A model generated the notes under the pieces. It was not told the origin of the DNA and did not search any database. It saw nothing but the letters and a program-made list of their open reading frames with translations. The translations under genes were made by a program, and so were the position numbers. From Hygrocybe punicea (taxonomy: Eukaryota; Basidiomycota; Agaricomycetes; Agaricales; Hygrophoraceae), in assembly GCA_963556145.1 (NCBI GenBank), contig OY744468.1, positions 1,240,001 through 1,304,000 of the forward strand: a stretch of DNA of 64,000 bases, written 5' to 3'. Positions 10,824 through 21,962 of the stretch are shown piece after piece. Position 1 is the stretch's first letter. Each line of letters begins with the position of its first letter.

Positions 10824-11814
10824 CATTATATTATTTGTAAGCTTTTCCCAAAACACCATAAGGCGTGCCTGAATCTTTAGAAATCTGTGTTTACTTTTTT
10901 TATTCCATTCTATGTTCCTGTGACATGCCTTGATACAGGCCAAAAATGCATCTGTATCATGAATAGCTGCCTTACGATCTTATTAGGGTCTGGCTGACAA
11001 GACATTGATCAAACCGACTGAGAAGAACAATGGTACCCCCTTTTAAGATATTTTGTGGATTTAATCTTCAGAGTCTCAGTGATATTTATTTCTAGCTTGC
11101 TCAACAGACAAAACAGGTATTGAAGTTGAACAACCAGGCTGTTTGACAACTGTGCATATTTGACAATTGCTTGGTAATTCATGGAAATTATCATTGTTCT
11201 TCATCCTTGTCAGAAATACATTGTCATTTTTATGGAGCTGTACGTATCATTCCCACACAAGTATACTGTATTATTCTGGTACCAAAGAGTCATAGCTCCC
11301 CTTGGAGTGACAGTTATATCTTCCACTACAAGAGGGGGTTTTGTTACTCTTGTATCATTGTATCCTCATTTAATAGGTCCATAAAGTTCGTGATTCTGGT
11401 TTCTTACATATATTCAATTTGAATTTTCATTAGCCCGAATGAGAGTCATCTCAGGTTGTCCTTCTCAAGTTGAGTGTGTAGGTGGTTGTACAACTGAACT
11501 GAAAGTAATGCATTCACCAGGATATATTTTAGACAAACAGATTTTCAGTCAACAAGATTGATGCCTTATGCTGTATCTATGCTCACTATCATGCTCAATT
11601 CTTATGGTCATAGGACAGTAACACAAACCATTTTTAACGGAGCAAAAAGAAATACATATATAGAAACTGTACAAATGTTAATAGTAGCGATGTATGAGGA
11701 GGACATTTGAGGGCACAGATTGTCACCAAGTTTCCAGAAATCAACGACTGGGATACAGTCTTTTTAGTCAAATATAATGAATACTCCACAAAAGAAGGAC
11801 TTACTCCTCCGAAA
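10824..11814. other. Gene-free stretch between Helitron 1 and gene A2
   Basis: About 1 kb, AT-rich. A plus-strand reading near 11260-11560 has a protein-like flavour (WYQRVIAPLGVTV, then VISGCPSQVECVGGCTTELK) but is interrupted by stops and matches nothing I recognise. It may be a decayed element fragment. I see no RNA gene or clear terminal repeats. Confidence 0.3.
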
Positions 11815-13489
11815 TTAAGGCCTGGGATCAAGTTTGGATGTCGATGGCTTGGGAGATGAAGGCCTCGTTTGGCTTGGAGTAATGGAGAGTAGGATTTCGG
11901 GTGGAACGATGTTGCTCCAATCCACATCCATTGATGAAGCGCTGGGCTCTGCAGGGGTCGATGACTGGTGGCGTGACGATGCACGCGTATTGGGACGGAA
12001 TCCTAGGACATGGAGAAGATCAGAATTGGAATATATACAGCCTATGATGTAATGTTGAAATACATACCCGGAGTCGGAGACTTCTTCGGTGGCTTCACCA
12101 GGTTGAGCTTCTCTACGATAATGCCCGCTTGCTCTGAAGCAACATCCAATTTCCTCCTCTTTGCCATCTCGCCATCCTCGTGACCATCGCTGGGAGACAT
12201 CTTTTCAGGTTTGGGAGATCCGTCATCGTTGTCCATGGTTATATCATTATCAACATCCAACAACCCCGCCCACTCTGGTCCTAAAATGTCCAACTTCGCG
12301 GATTCCGGTGCCACAACATCCGGCTCGGGGGCAATGGGTGGCTTAATCTCCATTGTCAATTTCTCCGATGCCGATTGCCGGGTTGTGCGCGACGACCCAA
12401 TTTCAACAGCGACTGCAAGATGTCAGTGCATTAATCATAACAAGGTGAGCAACATACGCATTTGGGCCTTAGACCGCTTCTTCTTTACCGGGGCTACGTC
12501 CTCCTCCATCTTTATGTCGTCTATACATGAATAAATGTGTTGGATCATCGTTTTGATATTCGGAATTCAATAACTCACCCTCATCGTCGTCCTCGGCTTT
12601 GGACTTGATTGTGCGCTCTGTCATGATGAAGGGTTTGCATGTATGACAATCACAGACAATGAAAGTACTTACTGGACTTGGGCTTGGGCTTGGGCTTCTT
12701 TTTGTCCTTCTCGGACGAATTGTCTGCACCACCTGAATATTCAATAGATCTATACACCACTATGGTTGAAAATTTGTACAAACCAGCAGAAGATGCCTTC
12801 TGTTTTTTGACCGATTTTGACTTGGCTTTGCCCTTGCCCTTGCCCTGGGCAACTGGCTCCTCTGCAAATGTATTATATCATTAGCACAATCACACATGTA
12901 ATTCTAGATCACACCTTCATCATCATCCGCCACATCAGAATCGACGAGGACACTATGTCCTTTACACCAAGCAATAACATGACCGATGATCTCGAGCTTT
13001 GTGGCGTCCGGAAGCCCACCGAATGACCAATTTGCCAAGGTTCCGCTGTGCCATGCTGGCACGGATTCGTCGTATTTTGCCCAATCTATGATGCCAGACG
13101 TGAGAATTCATTTGGCCATAAATACATATATACTTACCTAGATCCTCGGGCTTGATCTCGGTGTTCACAGCGCCATGTTGAATTAAAGCCGATGGAGAAT
13201 GTTTCCCGACATAAAATTTTTTCAGGAGCCAATCATCGAAGATCTTGCTTCGCCAGTCACGGGTAACCTCGTTTGCCCGTTTCGCCACCAAGACTTCTGC
13301 CCAAATTTCGTCCATGATGGTGTCGGTATACTTGAGGTAATCCCGAAGTGAATCGGTCCCTTCCTTATCATTTTTGACGTAGTCCGGCGAGTAGTTGGGT
13401 GCCTTGTTGTATGCGATGGCTGCTGTCGCGTAGATGTACATATCCATTTGATAAATCAAGCGACGGAGCGGTTCCTCGTATCGTTCGGG
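11815..13489 (-). pseudogene. Module gene A2: acidic/lysine-rich nuclear-type protein, 5' truncated
   Basis: A multi-exon minus-strand gene homologous to B2 (24645-26124). The conserved 5' part present here starts at RYEEPLRRLIYQMDMYIYA and continues DYLKYTDTIMDEIWAEVL, equivalent to RYEEALRRIIYCMNMYIYV in B2. Downstream exons are short, lysine-rich and acidic (GKGKGKAKSKSVKKQ; KKKPKPKPSPS), ending MDVDWSNIVPPEI...SKLDPRP, matching MEMDWGNIVPPQI...SKLDPGL in B2. The roughly 120 N-terminal residues seen in B2 are missing because an 82 bp tandem palindrome array begins exactly at codon RYE. Function unknown; composition suggests a nuclear protein. Unless an alternative start exists, this copy is a 5'-truncated pseudogene. 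Confidence 0.6.
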
Positions 13490-13875
13490 GACATCCACCG
13501 AACATCTCCACCGAACACACCGAACATGTTCGATGTGTTCGGTGTGGTATATCCGGTCACAACCGTTGGTTGACATCCACCGAACATCTCCACCGAACAC
13601 ACCAAACATGTTCGATGTGTTCGGTGTAGTATATCTAGTAATATTGGTTCACCAACGTTGACCGAACATCTCCACCGAACACACCGAACATGTTCGATGT
13701 GTTTGGTGTGGTATATCTAGTCACAACCGTTGGTTGACATCCACCGAACATCTCCACCGAACACACCGAACATGTTCGATGTGTTCGGTGTAGTATATCT
13801 CCTCATAATGGTTGGTTGACATCCACCGAACATCTCCACCGAACACACCGAACACGTCCGATCTGTTCGGTGGAT
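13490..13875. repeat. 82 bp tandem array of CGAACA palindromes
   Basis: About 4.7 units with near-exact 82 bp spacing (units start at 13490, 13572, about 13654, 13736 and 13818). Each contains ACATCCACCGAACATCTCC followed by a palindrome built from CACCGAACA and TGTTCGGTG with a central ACATGT. Units differ by a few substitutions. The array sits exactly on the truncated 5' end of gene A2. A diverged relative of the palindrome occurs at 20721-20790. Confidence 0.85.
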
Positions 13876-14125
13876 ATTGCTCTTTCAAGACATTTAAATG
13901 ATTACATTGCTGATCAACGTGTTTGGCACGTGTTCGTTGTTTTATCATTGCCACTCTTGTCAGGTGACATAATTCCGACGTCTTATAATTAGAAGGTTTG
14001 TGGAATCGTCACCACCCGCTATCAACCACCCTGAAAGTAATCAATCATTAAGGTATTGATGTATTAATGATATCTGTGTCTGTTCCTCATACCACCCATC
14101 CGAAATCCTGCCTAGGTCCACAAAC

Positions 14126-15948
14126 ATGCCATATAAGAAGGAACTTGGTTATGAACTTTGCATGCACATCTGCCCTGGTCGAAAATGCGACTCTCCAAAA
14201 ACGAAATGTCTTTTGTGGAAGAAGGAAGGCAACTCCTGCCAAAGACATGTTGGATCCGCACACCAACATCCCAAATGCGTTTCGTCTGGAATTTGTCCGC
14301 AGTCGGTATGTCTTGGTCGCAACATACGTGAAAATTCGCAGGGTGTCCGCAATGCGACGGCCGCGGAACTCAATCTCCTTCCACGCAAAAGGCTATCATC
14401 CGACTCTGAGATGGAAACATCATCTGACTGTGAAACAGAACCGCCAACCACCGTAAGCAACAATGAACGCCGTATAACCACATTAAGCAACAATGACGGC
14501 CGTGTTTTCAAAATCCTTTTTATCCTTGACCCAACAACTCGTATCGCGAGCAAAGCCGCAGCCATTAACGATCTTGCATTCGTCACCATGACCATATCCG
14601 ACATCGAACTCGATACCATTGCCCATCTTGATGGTTACGTCCATATCATCAAGTCATACAAGAGTCGCTATTCAGCATGTATTCAAGAATGGGTAATGTC
14701 TATTGTTTAATTTGTGGATTGTTGATACTGAAACGTATTTCACAACAAACAGGTTTATATCGGAATGCGACTACATCATGAGGATGGAGCCCGGCGCTTC
14801 AATGTCAAATACATATTTTGGCCCGAGTTCCTTCATGGAATACTTCACCATCAAGACAAAGGCGATACGTGGCAAAAGTTCGCATCGGCAGATTGTGTAT
14901 TTGGTGGTGTGGATATGGGAATGTCATACATGTAAGATTGACATCGCTTTAATTAATTCTGCTCCGTTTTCGCTGCATTATACTGATGTCTTGACAGCGG
15001 TAACCAATACGGATTGACACTGGAAAATGTGTCGATTTTCATGACTGGCATGGACGAACTCTGTCGAACGGCACACATCTGGCCGCCTCCGAAGCAGATG
15101 AACACGGTCCATTCAAAATGGATACAAAATCAAAACTTGCTTCATGTCGCTTTGAATGTAACGCATACGATACGCCCTCAAGCAAAATTATTAAACGATG
15201 GCGACCAATTCCCACCGAATATTGTCTTGAAACGGACACACAGCGACACCGGTCATCACGTCCTATTACCTGGCGACGCCAAGCGAAATTGGGAATACAT
15301 GCGCAATAACTGTGAGGTTCCAGGTTCACGTTGGTTTGGGCAAACGTACATCGAACCACTGAGTAAGATGGGCAAATGACGTGTGTTTCTAGTTGGTGGA
15401 AAGGTCATGTATACGGTGCACACCCTGTACAACAAGGAAAGCAAGTCCTGGAAGTGGGATATCGTCTCAAGTTTCTATACCTTGGATGAGTTAAGGTGAG
15501 TGCCCTTCATTTTCACTTGTCATATCATATGCATGATTGTCTTAACTTTGTCAGAATATTTCAAACGCAGGGGACTCTATTGAAGACGGTGGCGTGCAAT
15601 CCGGACAGGGGCGCCATTTCTATTCGAGAGCAAGGCAGAAACGAGTTCTTCGACTTTGTCCAAAAGACCTACGAAGGGCTTTATGCGATAGAGTCCAATA
15701 TGGTTGGTGGAAAACCATCGATGAGTGTTTTTTGCCGTATGGACATATCGCTCATTGTGGATTCCAAAACGGATACTGTGTCCTATTTCGTGAACGAGGT
15801 GGAACGTTATCACACATGCAGCCTCTGGTCGAACATGAAGTCAGGTCCGAAATCCGTTCGAGCACCCATTGGCTCATTAGCAGACACTTTTGCAGGGGTT
15901 TTCTATAAATGGTTGATTGACATCAAAGGTCCATACTCATATTTGTAA
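14126..15948 (+). pseudogene. Module gene C: ATP-grasp-like protein with one nonsense codon
   Basis: Exons join in frame: 14126 to about 14694, then VYIGMRLHHEDG after an intron ending AACAG, then from about 14999 (GNQYGLTLENVS), and a last exon from about 15555 ending at TAA 15946-15948. The N-terminus is cysteine-rich (CMHICPGRKC, KCLLWKK, CVSSGICPQSVC). The C-terminal half resembles an ATP-grasp fold: a lysine strand VLKRTHSDTGHHV, then RWFGQTYIEPL, then RVFLVGGKVMYTVHT, and a late acidic/asparagine pair CRMDISLI...YFVNEVER in the position of the metal ligands. A TGA at 15377-15379 stands where the pattern GK-W-RVFL expects TGG. Without it the frame is continuous. The ATP-grasp call is motif-based and moderate; the ligation substrate is unknown. 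There is no counterpart in the second module. Confidence 0.5.
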
Positions 15949-16035
15949 TATTATCTGTACAGTCAATGGATCGGTTCGCGTTTATTTCACAAAACAGACA
16001 TAAGATACAAATATAAATGATGCTAAGTGGAGCAA

Positions 16036-18083
16036 TCATTTCGGCACTCCCAAGACCATGACCCATTGCACATTGAGTGAAATGCTCTTCATCATGTCAT
16101 CTACACGCTTGAATGTATTGATGGTGTGTCCAACAACGACACAGGATCCTGCAGGGATATTGTGCGGGAAGATGGGTAGTTGCTGGAGCGATATGAGAGT
16201 GGACGTGAAGTCCGCTTTGACTTTGCGTGCATCATAGATGGGCACTGACAACACATACTTAAGATATCAATTTATATTAGACGACCGGATGCTTACCAAT
16301 ATCGTAAAATGATAGAGCGGCCTTATGATAAGATGGAGTGGGTCGACGAGTGAATGGACTAAGTTGTACATTTTTGGATGTCGATGCCTCTATGAAAATC
16401 GATTAGGAATTACAACTAAAAATGATTAATGCACAAACTGGGAGATGTATCCATTCCACTTGCTGTGGTCGTTGAGAAGGACACATAGTCCTTATACAGT
16501 TGGGCCCGAAATTCGGACTCGCGAATCACCATTCCAATAGCACCGACATATCGCTCCCATTCCCCTTGAAGTAGTGCACCCTGTATAACCTTGACCGGCT
16601 TTGTATTTCCACCAATCTTGGGCTCATCGAGAAAGCAGGACTCCACTATGATGACCGATGTAAAGATCGTCGGCATTCCACCTCCGACTGCATGAAAGAA
16701 GTTGCGACCAAATGCACCAGTGGAGATATGGGCAGGGTTATCACGAGAGAGATTAGAGTACCTCCCAGATCTATCAAATGTAATGGCGGAAACCAATAAC
16801 CTATATTATATCCAATGAATCGACCAAATTGACCTCAAATTGCTGTTCAAATAACGTACTTTCTGTTGATCTTGTAGATGTCAGTGATGATATCACTGAA
16901 CTGTGGGTTGCCATTCCCAATTGCACTGGACCAGGATACCATTGCTGCTGCCCTGAATGGTTATGAGTAAATGACAAGGGTATAAATGCAATTGCATACT
17001 TGATATTGACACAGTCTTGGTAGGTGTCAACAAGTTGAGGATCCCTCGTGCCAATATCGGACTCATCAACGTTCGGAGATGGTAAGCTAGATTCACGACA
17101 TCTACATCAAACACCACGGTGTAATAAGATCCAACACACCTGGTGATCTGCGTCAGTGCATAGGTCAGATCTCCTTCATCGCCACTGGAGCCTTTATCAT
17201 CGTCGGTATCATCGAGCATGATGGCCTTCGTGGACTTCGACTTCTTGGATGGAGTATTAGAAACGCTGTTACAATTAATGAATGAGAATATTCATATCGG
17301 CACGTAAAATACACACGAAATTGGCTTATCGGGGTTCTTCATTAAGGCTACTTTGCGACGATGCCTAAACAGTCAAACGATTTGTTTGAACAAATGGATA
17401 TGTCTATGATAACCGAACAACTCACTTAGAACCGTAATCCTCTTCCTCTTCCTCTTCCTCCTCTTCCTCACCGTCTCGTGATTGATTAGATGCAGCTTTC
17501 AATTTCTTGGCGGGGGAAGGCGTTTTACTATAGATAACCTGTCAATGATGAGACAATACCTATGAAAAATATTTACACATTGTCGTCATTGTCGGTGACA
17601 TTGGGAGATGACATTTGACGTTTCTTTCCACTGTAACAGATTGATATCATGGTGGATACATTTGATATTGAAACACTAACACGTCTTTCACGTTGCGAAA
17701 CTTGATGGAATGCCTAGGAGGATATTGATATTTGTTAACTCATATTGGATAACAATGATATGTGATTATAGATACCTTGTGAGCGTTGACGGTGCCATTA
17801 CACTGCCAGTGCTTTGAATACTGACGGCATCATCATTAGCATCGGACAAAGCCACACTGTCCATTGGTCAAAAATAGATAACGATTAAAACGATGACACA
17901 TACATATCATCATCAGCCCAAGTCTTGATGACCTTCTTCCGCTTCTCGATTGTTGCAGAAGGCCGTCTTTAGTGCATGCAATAGAAACTTCAGTTATACC
18001 GAGTAAAATAGGGATGCATACATGGTGGCCTTGGATTTTGCTTTCGAGTTTGATTTCGTGGCGGTGGACTTCTTGGGAGGCAT
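16036..18083 (-). CDS. Module gene A: multi-exon protein of unknown function
   Basis: Starts MPPKKSTATKSNSKAK at 18083 and ends ...VQWVMVLGVPK at 16036, with about ten short exons separated by introns of about 45-60 bp. N-terminal exons are basic, then serine/acid rich, including a poly-glutamate run (about 17440-17470) and SKTPSPAKKLK, suggesting nuclear or chromatin location. The main folded region (exon 16450-16790) contains ITFDRSGRYSNLSRDNPAH, FGRNFFHAVGGGMPTIF and VIQGALLQGEWERYVGAIGM, nearly identical to gene B at 27.7-28.06 kb. The last exon has PAGSCVVVGHTINTFKRVDD. I do not recognise the domain. The splice sites are regular and I found no disablement, so this may be an expressed gene. 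Confidence 0.6.
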
Positions 18084-18744
18084 TGGAGAGCAGTAAAAGT
18101 TGATGGAATAGTGGATATCATCTCCACTCACGCTTTAAATCACTCAAAAACAATAAGCTATGAATTTAAGATGAATCGGTGAATCCAAAACTTCAACAAT
18201 AACATCAGAGGATCCACCATTGGCACATGCTCATATACCAAATGAGGCTTCTTGGGCCATGTACTCCATGCAAAGCGCAAAGGTATGCATGAAAAATGGA
18301 TGACTGTCCACATGATATTCGCCACAAGTTTATACTGGTAGATTTCATGAATTGTTGACAAATTCAATTAAAGTTAGGAATGGAGACTAAACAAAAAGGG
18401 GTATTCATAAAACAAAAATGCATAATGCCAAATTAAGAAACATGGGGTATACTAACAGATATTGATGCATAATGGATAGGGGCTAATTTTAATGCTGTGC
18501 ACACATATACTGTGATGCAGAATTAATGCGGAAAAGCTGGAGTACATGCTTGACTATACCATATCCAAACCAGACAGCTGACAACCAACATTATGTGGTG
18601 CATTTGAAAGACATGGAAAGGATCCGTATTATGCAAAATGACGCAAACTTCAATATTGAAGAATGCAATACAAAAACAAAAGCAAAACGGATCCTGAAAG
18701 CTATCATCACATGGACATCAAAAGCCAATATGGATATGATCGGT
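18084..18744. other. Spacer between genes A and D1
   Basis: Contains the divergent promoters of gene A (minus) and D1 (plus). A possible D1 5' exon begins at 18526 (MRKSWSTCLTIPYPNQ), but it shows no clear similarity to the start of D2, so it is left unassigned. Confidence 0.3.
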
Positions 18745-20001
18745 GATGGCGGAAGATATAATCCATGAAGTGGACGAAATTGTGCCACGCAATATACATC
18801 TCACCACTGCTTTGTACGTGATGGACAACTATTACAACTTCAAGGGTGCATGTTAGCAATATCCACCATATATATACTGGCTAGTATTTGACACCAAATT
18901 GACAGCTGAACATCTGCAGGAAATCATATCTGCACGCTTAGACGATGATGACAGTCAGCTTGCGAAGGCCACAAACATAAGTCATTGGATTTGAAAAGGT
19001 ATATCATATTGACCGCATTGCCAGATTGCAAATGTCAATATTGTGCATGTTGACTCTCCAAATTGCTGGAAGTTTACACTTCCAACCAATGATGAATCCG
19101 AACATCAAGAATTGGTATTAAGTTTGCAAGCGATTTTGGTGGCGAAAGATCTTCCACCCATAACAACCAGGTATGTGCTAAATTCGTATCAATTCCTTGA
19201 ATACCATTCTGATGAATCACTGCAATAGTCAACCAGAACGCCGAACGCCCTTCATACGTCAAAGCATAGTCGTAACTGGCCTTGATACAACAGGCTTTCA
19301 ATCCTATATCGATAACCTTCGGATTCTGCACCAGAAACTGGCTTGTCAATTTCCTGACAAAGCAATGCAAGCTTTTACGCCTTCTACATACATGGATTAC
19401 ATGGCACTCGCAATAGGAACCCGATATTTCACTGATCGCCGACATGACAACACTTCCTCTCACATTCCATTCGAGTATGTCATCGATCCAAAAGGCATAT
19501 TAACCTCACTTGCGAATTCCCGCTACTTTCATGGCCAGGACAATTGCGTACTTTATTACAAGTTGAAGTCTGATAGAAATCGACATTGGTGAGTGACGAT
19601 GAATTGGGATCACATCCCTACTGATGGAAATATTTATTAGCTTCATTCCAACAAACCCAACTTGCTTTAGAATCGGTGATATAGTGGAGGTTCAGTTTAC
19701 AATATTGGCAGTTCCGGTAAAGAAGGATAAATTCAAGATGATTCTGAATCTACAGTCATTGGCACTGGTAGACAGTGACTTCACAGAGGTAACACTTTAA
19801 TACATCAAGAATTAAACGAATACTGATGTATATTCTCAGGAAGCAACTATGATTCGCAACAAGACAGCTTTGCCTACACCAACTACACAGCCCAGAATAG
19901 CCATCAAACGGCATGTTGGGTATGTGGAAGAGGGTAATGATGCAGAGGGTGTTGTGGAAACAAGGCGACGCTTCTATAATATGAATATAGACCGATGCTA
20001 A
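18745..20001 (+). pseudogene. Module gene D, copy 1 (degenerate)
   Basis: Homologous to D2 (30700-32153). Readable blocks in order: ATG of MDNYYNFKGAC at about 18823, then LTAEHLQEIISARLDDDDSQLA, an intron ending ATTGCCAG, then HVDSPNCWKFTLPTN, ELVLSLQAILVAKDLPPITT, after another intron RTPFIRQSIVVTGLDTTGFQ, MDYMALAIGTRYFTDRR, DPKGILTSLANSRYFHGQ, and the last exons FRIGDIVEVQFTI...LALVDSDFTE and KTALPTPTTQPRIAIKRHVG, with the stop at 19999-20001. A TAG follows the GAC codon pair (D2 has GAG), and another stop or frameshift occurs before the first intron. Similar 'GDIVEVQ' proteins are common in Agaricomycetes, but their function is unknown. Confidence 0.6.
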
Positions 20002-20041
20002 TGTATAATATTGTATGTGTACTCAACCCGTTGATATGTTA

Positions 20042-20610
20042 CAGCTGTTTTGCTATCTGATGGCAGCAACTGCACCTTTTTGAATCAATTGAGAAATTTG
20101 GACTTGGTAGAATTTTGGGTGCTGTGTTTTGTATCTCATGAAATACTATTTGGATTAAGATGGTTATACAGGGAAAGTTGTACTATGTCTTGAGGACTAT
20201 CTACGCCTGTAATTACATTTGAACAATATTTAGGATATAGTGAGTTGTTGATGAAATAAAAGGTAGACCAGTACTTTTTGACGCCCAAAATGATACTGTC
20301 AAATTATGACATCGAAAGAGCTCATATGAAGAAGACTGGAGGGAGAAGGTTGTTCATCTTTTCAAGGCCTAGAAGTACATATACCATATTCTTCTCTATT
20401 TTTGTCCTTTGAGCCGTCATTGCATCTGTACTATGTTTGTCTGTCACTAGGCTCGAAATACAACCAGAATCATAAACTGTATAACCATCTTGATCCAAGC
20501 AGTATTTCATGAGATACAAAACACAGCACCCAAAATTCTACCAAGTCCAAATTTCTCAATGTGCCTTTTTGCTGAAAAGATGAGAATGAGCTATTGAAAA
20601 TCCATTATCT
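20042..20610. mobile_element. Foldback MITE, diverged relative of the 29.0 kb element
   Basis: Left end TA|CAGCTGTTTTGC, as for the 29.0 kb element. Arms starting ATTGAGAAATTTGGACTTGG at about 20088 and mirrored at about 20555 form an almost perfect 60 bp inverted repeat. The body aligns with the 29.0 kb foldback (shared GGGAAAGTTGTACTA and CATATGAAGAAGA-type sequences) but has many substitutions. The right terminus is decayed, so the end coordinate is approximate. Confidence 0.7.
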
Positions 20611-21962
20611 ACCTATAATCCAGATTTAATGTTTGCATATTCTCTTTGTATCACCACTGGATAGCTAACTATATCCAATGTTCAATGTGTACTGATCACA
20701 TATGACAATAGTAACCTGAACATATTGACCGAACACATTGACCGAACACACCGAACATGTCCAATATGTTCGGTTTGTGGTCCATGAAACTGAATTACAA
20801 TTCATTGTACAAATTCAATCAAACTACCTTTACTTCACATATGTGATGCATAACCTTTTGTTCAAAGACGTGTCATATTAACTGGACGAAATCTGCAGGT
20901 ACAACAAGTATATTTACTCCTTTATATCCAAATTGATGACGAAATTCACTGCTGTACTGAGAAGCCTATGTTGCTATGTTCCTGCATTGATACCATTGGA
21001 TTGTATCTTGGCCCAACCTTCACTTCTTCCCATCCTGCCATAAATATGATGCTTTGCTATTTAATAATTGCTTTCCAATCATATTATTTTGTTCTGGCAT
21101 GATTGGAGCTTCTCTTGAACTAATTATGTTCCTTGTCCTTGTGTCTGGATCTCGAATCATTATGCAGTTGACTGCATTTATTGTACTATTTTCGTGTCCT
21201 TTGATGAAACATCAACAAATTATACACCTCACCCTTATGAGCCCATTCAATGAATACATTGAAACAGCATCTGGGGTACCAATGTGTGAACTCCATAGTT
21301 TCTCAATGTTGATAGCTCTGCTTGCACTTTCTCTGCTTCAATATGGGATGTCAAATATGGCACATAATGCACATCCAACAACTGTCCAGACTTTTATTTC
21401 TGCTATTATTTGTGCAATTGCAATGCCCCGGATTCAGGTAGGGACATCTGCAAAACACTTTGTGCCGAAAAATGATGAACCCGCCGGTTAAACCAGTGTT
21501 AAACCTGTTCCTTGTGATTCCAATGTACATAGCTGTTATATGTATCTGTAAACAAAGATATCATATCTGGTTCATTCAGTCTATATTGCACTGGCAATTC
21601 CTCAGAATACAGCAGGGATACTAGTTGGACAATACAGAACTCTCAGTACTGTTCAGACAGGTTTTCAACTCATCCATATGTCATAATGCACATTACACCA
21701 ACAAAGAATACGATTATTGTCATGAAGTCGACTTAGCAGTGGACTACACTTTCCCAACTTGGCACCTTTGATCTGGTGACCTTATTGTTCTTGCTCATTT
21801 GAGACAACAAATTCTCACAGTTACAAAGTCAGCAGTCACACGGTTTCAAATTTATTCACAGGGCTTCAAAATTGTTCCCACAGTTTGCAACAATTGTTCC
21901 CATGGCTTGGCAAATTAGAGTCTGACCCTGAGTTGAAAAATCCACCGTATAGAACGATTCCC
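20611..21962. other. Gene-free stretch with one unexplained open frame
   Basis: Holds the palindrome relative at 20721-20790. A plus-strand frame at 21054-21491 (145 codons, hydrophobic, for example LELIMFLVLVSG and LIALLALSLLQYG) has two membrane-like segments but no homology I recognise, and its AT-rich sequence makes a chance frame plausible. A cluster of ATTGTTCCCA motifs lies at about 21868-21905 near the edge of the second Helitron. Confidence 0.3.
20721..20790. repeat. Diverged relative of the CGAACA palindrome
   Basis: Contains CATTGACCGAACA twice in tandem, then CACCGAACATGTCC and TATGTTCGGT, so it shares the CACCGAACA/TGTTCGG arms of the 82 bp array. A single unit only. Confidence 0.6.

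Noticed and set aside
12962..13609. Frame of 215 codons running from gene A2 into the CGAACA array
   Set aside because: The part beyond 13490 is read through palindromic repeat units and is not homologous to B2; only the part below 13490 is accepted as A2.
13490..13875. CRISPR-like array (regular 82 bp spacing)
   Set aside because: Repeats and spacers are equally conserved, the unit is palindromic over much of its length and the organism is a fungus.
21054..21491. Membrane protein gene
   Set aside because: Hydrophobic frame in AT-rich sequence with no homologue recognised, no splice context and a poor start; left as unexplained rather than annotated as a gene.
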